DNA of 64,000 bases from Marinobacter alexandrii (GTDB taxonomy: Bacteria > Pseudomonadota > Gammaproteobacteria > Pseudomonadales > Oleiphilaceae), in NCBI RefSeq assembly GCF_005871205.1, contig NZ_SWKM01000012.1:248001-312000 (forward strand), read 5' to 3'. Of this stretch, positions 60,870-64,000 are shown one piece after another (positions within the stretch are counted from its first letter, which is position 1; each line of letters begins with the position of its first letter). Below the pieces are notes generated by a model. The model saw only the letters and a program-made list of their open reading frames with translations. It was not told where the DNA came from and did not search any database. A program made the position numbers and the translations under genes.

Positions 60870-63629
60870 ATGTCCAATGAAAACCTCAGCAAAGACAGCC
60901 TGAACACCTTGTCCAGCCTGGAAGCGGGAGGCAGGACCTACCACTATTACAGCCTGCCGACGGCGGCCAAGACCCTCGGTGATATCAACCGTCTGCCGTT
61001 CTCACTGAAAGTTCTGTTGGAAAACCTGCTTAGGAACGAAGATGGCACCACCGTTGATCGCAGCCACATTGATGCCATGGTGCAGTGGCTGAAGGACCGG
61101 GGCTCCGACACCGAAATCCAGTTTCGCCCGGCTCGGGTGCTGATGCAGGACTTCACCGGCGTGCCCGGCGTGGTTGATCTCGCGGCCATGCGCGAAGCGG
61201 TCAAGAAGGCGGGTAAGGACCCGGCTCTGATCAACCCGCTTTCGCCGGTGGATCTGGTCATCGACCACTCGGTGATGGTGGACAAGTTTGGCGATGCCTC
61301 GTCGTTCAAGGACAACGTGGCCATCGAGATGGAGCGAAATCAGGAACGTTACGAATTCCTGCGTTGGGGCCAGCAGGCGTTCGATAATTTCCGGGTGGTA
61401 CCGCCGGGCACCGGGATCTGCCACCAGGTCAACCTGGAGTATCTGGGCAAGACCGTGTGGTCAAAAGACCAGGATGGCAGAACCTTTGCCTACCCGGACA
61501 CCCTGGTCGGTACCGATTCCCATACCACCATGATCAACGGCCTGGGTATTCTCGGCTGGGGTGTCGGCGGTATCGAGGCGGAAGCGGCCATGCTTGGCCA
61601 ACCGGTGTCGATGCTGATTCCGGAAGTGGTGGGCTTCAAGGTCAGTGGCAAACTGCGCGAAGGCATTACCGCCACTGACCTGGTGCTGACCGTCACTGAA
61701 ATGCTGCGCAAGAAGGGCGTGGTCGGTAAGTTCGTCGAGTTCTACGGCGATGGCCTGAAAGACATGCCGGTGGCGGATCGCGCCACCATTGCCAACATGG
61801 CGCCGGAGTATGGTGCTACTTGTGGCTTCTTCCCGGTGGACGATCAAACCCTGACCTACCTGCACCTGACCGGGCGAGACGATGACCAGATTGCACTGGT
61901 GGAAGCCTACGCCAAGGCCCAGGGCCTGTGGCGCGAACCGGGCCACGAACCGGTCTACACCGATACCCTGGAGCTCGACATGGGTGAGGTGGAAGCCAGT
62001 CTGGCCGGACCGAAACGGCCCCAGGACCGGGTGGCGCTGAAGAACATGAAGTCGTCTTTCGAGCTGTTGATGGAAACGTCCGAGGGGTCAGCCGAGTCCA
62101 ATGAGAGCAAGCTGGAATCGGAAGGTGGTCAGACGGCCGTGGGTGTCGAAGACAGCTACCGGCATGCCTCCAGCCAGCCCCTTGAGCTGGACGGTGAGCA
62201 GTCCCGCCTTGATCCGGGCGCGGTGGTGATCGCGGCGATTACTTCCTGCACCAACACCTCCAACCCGAGTGTCATGATGGCGGCCGGCCTGATTGCCCGC
62301 AAAGCGGTGGAGAAGGGTCTGAAAACCAAGCCCTGGGTGAAGACTTCCCTGGCCCCGGGCTCGAAGGTGGTCACGGATTACCTGAAAGTGGCCGAACTGG
62401 ACGACGACCTCGATAAACTGGGCTTCAACCTCGTGGGTTACGGCTGCACCACCTGCATTGGTAACTCCGGGCCACTGCCAGATCCGGTGGAAAAGGCCAT
62501 CACCGATGGCAACCTCACGGTAGCGTCGGTGCTGTCCGGCAATCGTAACTTTGAAGGCCGGGTTCATCCCCAGGTGAAAACCAACTGGTTGGCGTCGCCG
62601 CCCCTGGTAGTAGCTTATGCCCTGGCTGGTAATGTCCGTCTGGACTTGAGCCAGGATCCCCTGGGTACCGACAATGACGGCAATCCGGTTTACCTGAAAG
62701 ACCTGTGGCCGAGCCAGCAGGAGATCGCCGAGGCGGTGGAAAAGGTGAAAACCGGCATGTTCCGCAAAGAGTACGCTGAAGTCTTTGACGGCGATGCGAT
62801 CTGGAAAGCCATCAAGGTGCCGGAGAGCAAGGTGTATGAGTGGTCCGACAAGTCCACTTACATCCAGCACCCGCCGTTCTTCGAGGGCCTGGGTGAGCAG
62901 CCGGATGCCATCGAGGACATCAAGGGTGCCAACATCCTGGCGCTGCTGGGGGACTCGGTCACTACCGACCACATCTCGCCTGCGGGCTCGTTCAAGCCCG
63001 ACACGCCGGCTGGTAAGTACCTGCAGGAGCATGGTGTTGCGCCCAAGGACTTCAATTCCTACGGCTCCCGCCGGGGCAACCATGAAGTTATGATGCGCGG
63101 TACTTTCGCCAACGTGCGCATCCGCAATGAGATGCTCGACGGCGTTGAGGGTGGTTTTACCCGTCATGTGCCCAGTGGTGAGGAAATGCCGATTTACGAT
63201 GCGGCCATGAAGTACCAGGAAACGGACACGCCTCTGGTGGTGATTGCTGGCAAGGAGTACGGCACAGGCTCAAGCCGGGATTGGGCGGCCAAAGGCACAC
63301 GTCTGCTGGGCGTAAAAGCGGTGGTGGCAGAATCCTACGAGCGGATTCACCGCTCCAACCTGATTGGTATGGGGGTTATGCCACTGCAGTTCCCCGAGGG
63401 CACGGATCGCAAGAGCCTGAAACTGACCGGGAAGGAAACCATCAGCATTGAGGGCTTGTCGGGTGACATCAAACCGGGCCAGACCCTGACCATGACGGTA
63501 ACCTACACGGACGGCTCTACCGCAAGCTGTGACCTGAAGTCGCGTATTGATACTGCCAACGAGGCAGTGTACTTCAAGCATGGCGGCATCCTGCACTACG
63601 TGGTGCGTGAGATGCTCAAGTCGGCGTGA
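60870..63629 (+). CDS. acnA: Aconitate hydratase A
   Basis: Length is 919 residues, with AAAGGAGG upstream. The three [4Fe-4S] cysteines are in SCTNTSNPS and [13 protein letters not shown]. Other motifs are [26 protein letters not shown] and [17 protein letters not shown] (swivel domain). It interconverts citrate and isocitrate; apo-AcnA-type proteins can bind mRNA under iron stress. A ~25-residue acidic insertion at about 410-435 ([14 protein letters not shown]) is slightly unusual. It is monocistronic with a hairpin after the stop. Confidence 0.97.
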   Translation: MSNENLSKDSLNTLSSLEAGGRTYHYYSLPTAAKTLGDINRLPFSLKVLLENLLRNEDGTTVDRSHIDAMVQWLKDRGSDTEIQFRPARVLMQDFTGVPGVVDLAAMREAVKKAGKDPALINPLSPVDLVIDHSVMVDKFGDASSFKDNVAIEMERNQERYEFLRWGQQAFDNFRVVPPGTGICHQVNLEYLGKTVWSKDQDGRTFAYPDTLVGTDSHTTMINGLGILGWGVGGIEAEAAMLGQPVSMLIPEVVGFKVSGKLREGITATDLVLTVTEMLRKKGVVGKFVEFYGDGLKDMPVADRATIANMAPEYGATCGFFPVDDQTLTYLHLTGRDDDQIALVEAYAKAQGLWREPGHEPVYTDTLELDMGEVEASLAGPKRPQDRVALKNMKSSFELLMETSEGSAESNESKLESEGGQTAVGVEDSYRHASSQPLELDGEQSRLDPGAVVIAAITSCTNTSNPSVMMAAGLIARKAVEKGLKTKPWVKTSLAPGSKVVTDYLKVAELDDDLDKLGFNLVGYGCTTCIGNSGPLPDPVEKAITDGNLTVASVLSGNRNFEGRVHPQVKTNWLASPPLVVAYALAGNVRLDLSQDPLGTDNDGNPVYLKDLWPSQQEIAEAVEKVKTGMFRKEYAEVFDGDAIWKAIKVPESKVYEWSDKSTYIQHPPFFEGLGEQPDAIEDIKGANILALLGDSVTTDHISPAGSFKPDTPAGKYLQEHGVAPKDFNSYGSRRGNHEVMMRGTFANVRIRNEMLDGVEGGFTRHVPSGEEMPIYDAAMKYQETDTPLVVIAGKEYGTGSSRDWAAKGTRLLGVKAVVAESYERIHRSNLIGMGVMPLQFPEGTDRKSLKLTGKETISIEGLSGDIKPGQTLTMTVTYTDGSTASCDLKSRIDTANEAVYFKHGGILHYVVREMLKSA

Positions 63630-63637
63630 TCCCCTGG

Positions 63638-63660
63638 CCCGGCAGGTGAAGCCTGCCGGG
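63638..63660. terminator. Hairpin between acnA and the histidine kinase
   Basis: CCCGGCAGG/CCTGCCGGG stem with a five-base loop lies nine bases after the acnA stop. It is followed by CGCTCTT, so the T-run is weak. It can serve both convergent genes. Confidence 0.72.
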
Positions 63661-63678
63661 CGCTCTTAAACTGGCGCC

Positions 63679-64000
63679 TTAAACCAGTGCGTGCGCCATG
63701 GCCGTATCGGCAACTGGAAGTTCCAGCCAGAACACCGCGCCTTCGCCCGGTGTCGAAGCGTAATCCACCGTGCCTTTCATGTTCAGCATTAACTCGCGGG
63801 TAATGGCCAGGCCCAGCCCGGTGCCTCCGCTCGCCCGCCGATCCGAGGCATCCGCCTGGGAAAATTTCTGGAAGATATGGTCCCGGAATTCAGGTGCAAT
63901 GCCCTCACCATGATCGCGAATGCACAGCCTGACCCAACCTTCGTGGGCTTCCGTGAAAATGTCGACCCGGGCGTCCCTAGGGGAGAACTTGATGGCGTTG
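63679..64000 (-). CDS. Sensor histidine kinase, C-terminal ATPase domain (5' part outside window)
   Basis: The stop TAA is at 63679-63681 and the frame stays open to the window edge, giving 107 residues. The segment is a HATPase_c domain: the N-box asparagine at NAIKFSP, the G1 box DHGEGIAPE, the F-box FQKFSQADASDRR, and the G2 box GTGLGLAITRELM. The end GEGAVFWLELP is typical of hybrid or PAS-type kinases. Its sensor and partner lie beyond the window. Confidence 0.92.
   Translation of the reverse strand, partial: NAIKFSPRDARVDIFTEAHEGWVRLCIRDHGEGIAPEFRDHIFQKFSQADASDRRASGGTGLGLAITRELMLNMKGTVDYASTPGEGAVFWLELPVADTAMAHALV

Noticed and set aside
62088..63167. 359-residue open frame antisense to acnA
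   Set aside because: Fully inside acnA on the opposite strand with no ribosome site or recognisable domain.
1..64000. CRISPR arrays, tRNA/rRNA genes, insertion sequences, prophage
   Set aside because: No spaced direct repeats, no recognisable RNA genes and no transposase or phage proteins were seen on either strand by reading.

Overview
The window is a contiguous piece of a gammaproteobacterial chromosome with moderately high G+C and tightly packed genes. Gene content and protein style (NasR-controlled nitrate assimilation, a class GN dedicated sortase system, several GGDEF proteins, TonB/ExbBD, MetNIQ) point to a marine Marinobacter-like organism. That assignment is an inference from family recognition, not from a search. 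I see no rRNA, tRNA, CRISPR array, insertion sequence, prophage or plasmid functions. Both window edges cut genes: a GGDEF protein on the left and a histidine kinase on the right.

Positions 1-4300: end of a diguanylate cyclase, a class II glutamine amidotransferase, a predicted metal-dependent hydrolase divergent from an AraC-type regulator, and a TM2 membrane protein. Positions 4300-21060 form a nitrate/nitrite assimilation island: nirBD with an upstream NasC-like flavoprotein, the NIT-ANTAR antiterminator nasR, the nrtABD transporter, nasA, and a FocA/NirC-type channel followed by a fused PP2C phosphatase/protein kinase. A SprT-like protein and an orphan hcp lie inside the island. The nasC-nirBD, nrtABD, nasA and nirC-kinase units each start with a sigma54-type -24/-12 promoter. 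Each is followed by a leader with an intrinsic terminator, and in at least three cases by a hexaloop hairpin of the ANTAR-target type (loop ANNGGC). nasR itself and hcp also have sigma54-like promoters. The layout implies nitrogen control by NtrC/sigma54 plus nitrate/nitrite-responsive antitermination by NasR.

Positions 21200-30280: an exbB-exbD-exbD-tonB operon behind a Fur-box-like palindrome, a dCACHE-PAS-PAS-GGDEF cyclase, a TauE/SafE exporter, an SLT-type lytic transglycosylase homologue, an amidase and an unknown acidic protein. Positions 30268-35720 hold the most intriguing module. A sigma/anti-sigma pair (ECF plus RskA-like) is divergent from a secreted DUF4331 protein, a small lipoprotein, a TPR protein and a HupE/UreJ-like membrane protein with an EF-hand loop. 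The two divergent promoters have the same apparent ECF signature, TGCATCT-N16-CGT, so the sigma factor probably controls both itself and the operon.

Positions 35700-46030: an HDOD-GAF protein, the metNIQ methionine importer, a secreted glycerophosphodiesterase, an outer-membrane beta-barrel protein, cysK, a periplasmic-sensor GGDEF protein, mgsA and a DUF815 ATPase. Positions 46035-51720 are the proteobacterial dedicated sortase system: histidine kinase and response regulator divergent from a VIT-VWA sortase substrate and the class GN sortase. The remainder carries an acyltransferase, two small membrane proteins, an OmpA-domain protein, a rhomboid protease, a zinc-ribbon/TPR membrane protein, an ABC exporter, a chemotaxis receptor and acnA. 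Three long palindromic intergenic elements are present. Two of them share a conserved core but have unrelated arms that are self-complementary in each copy.
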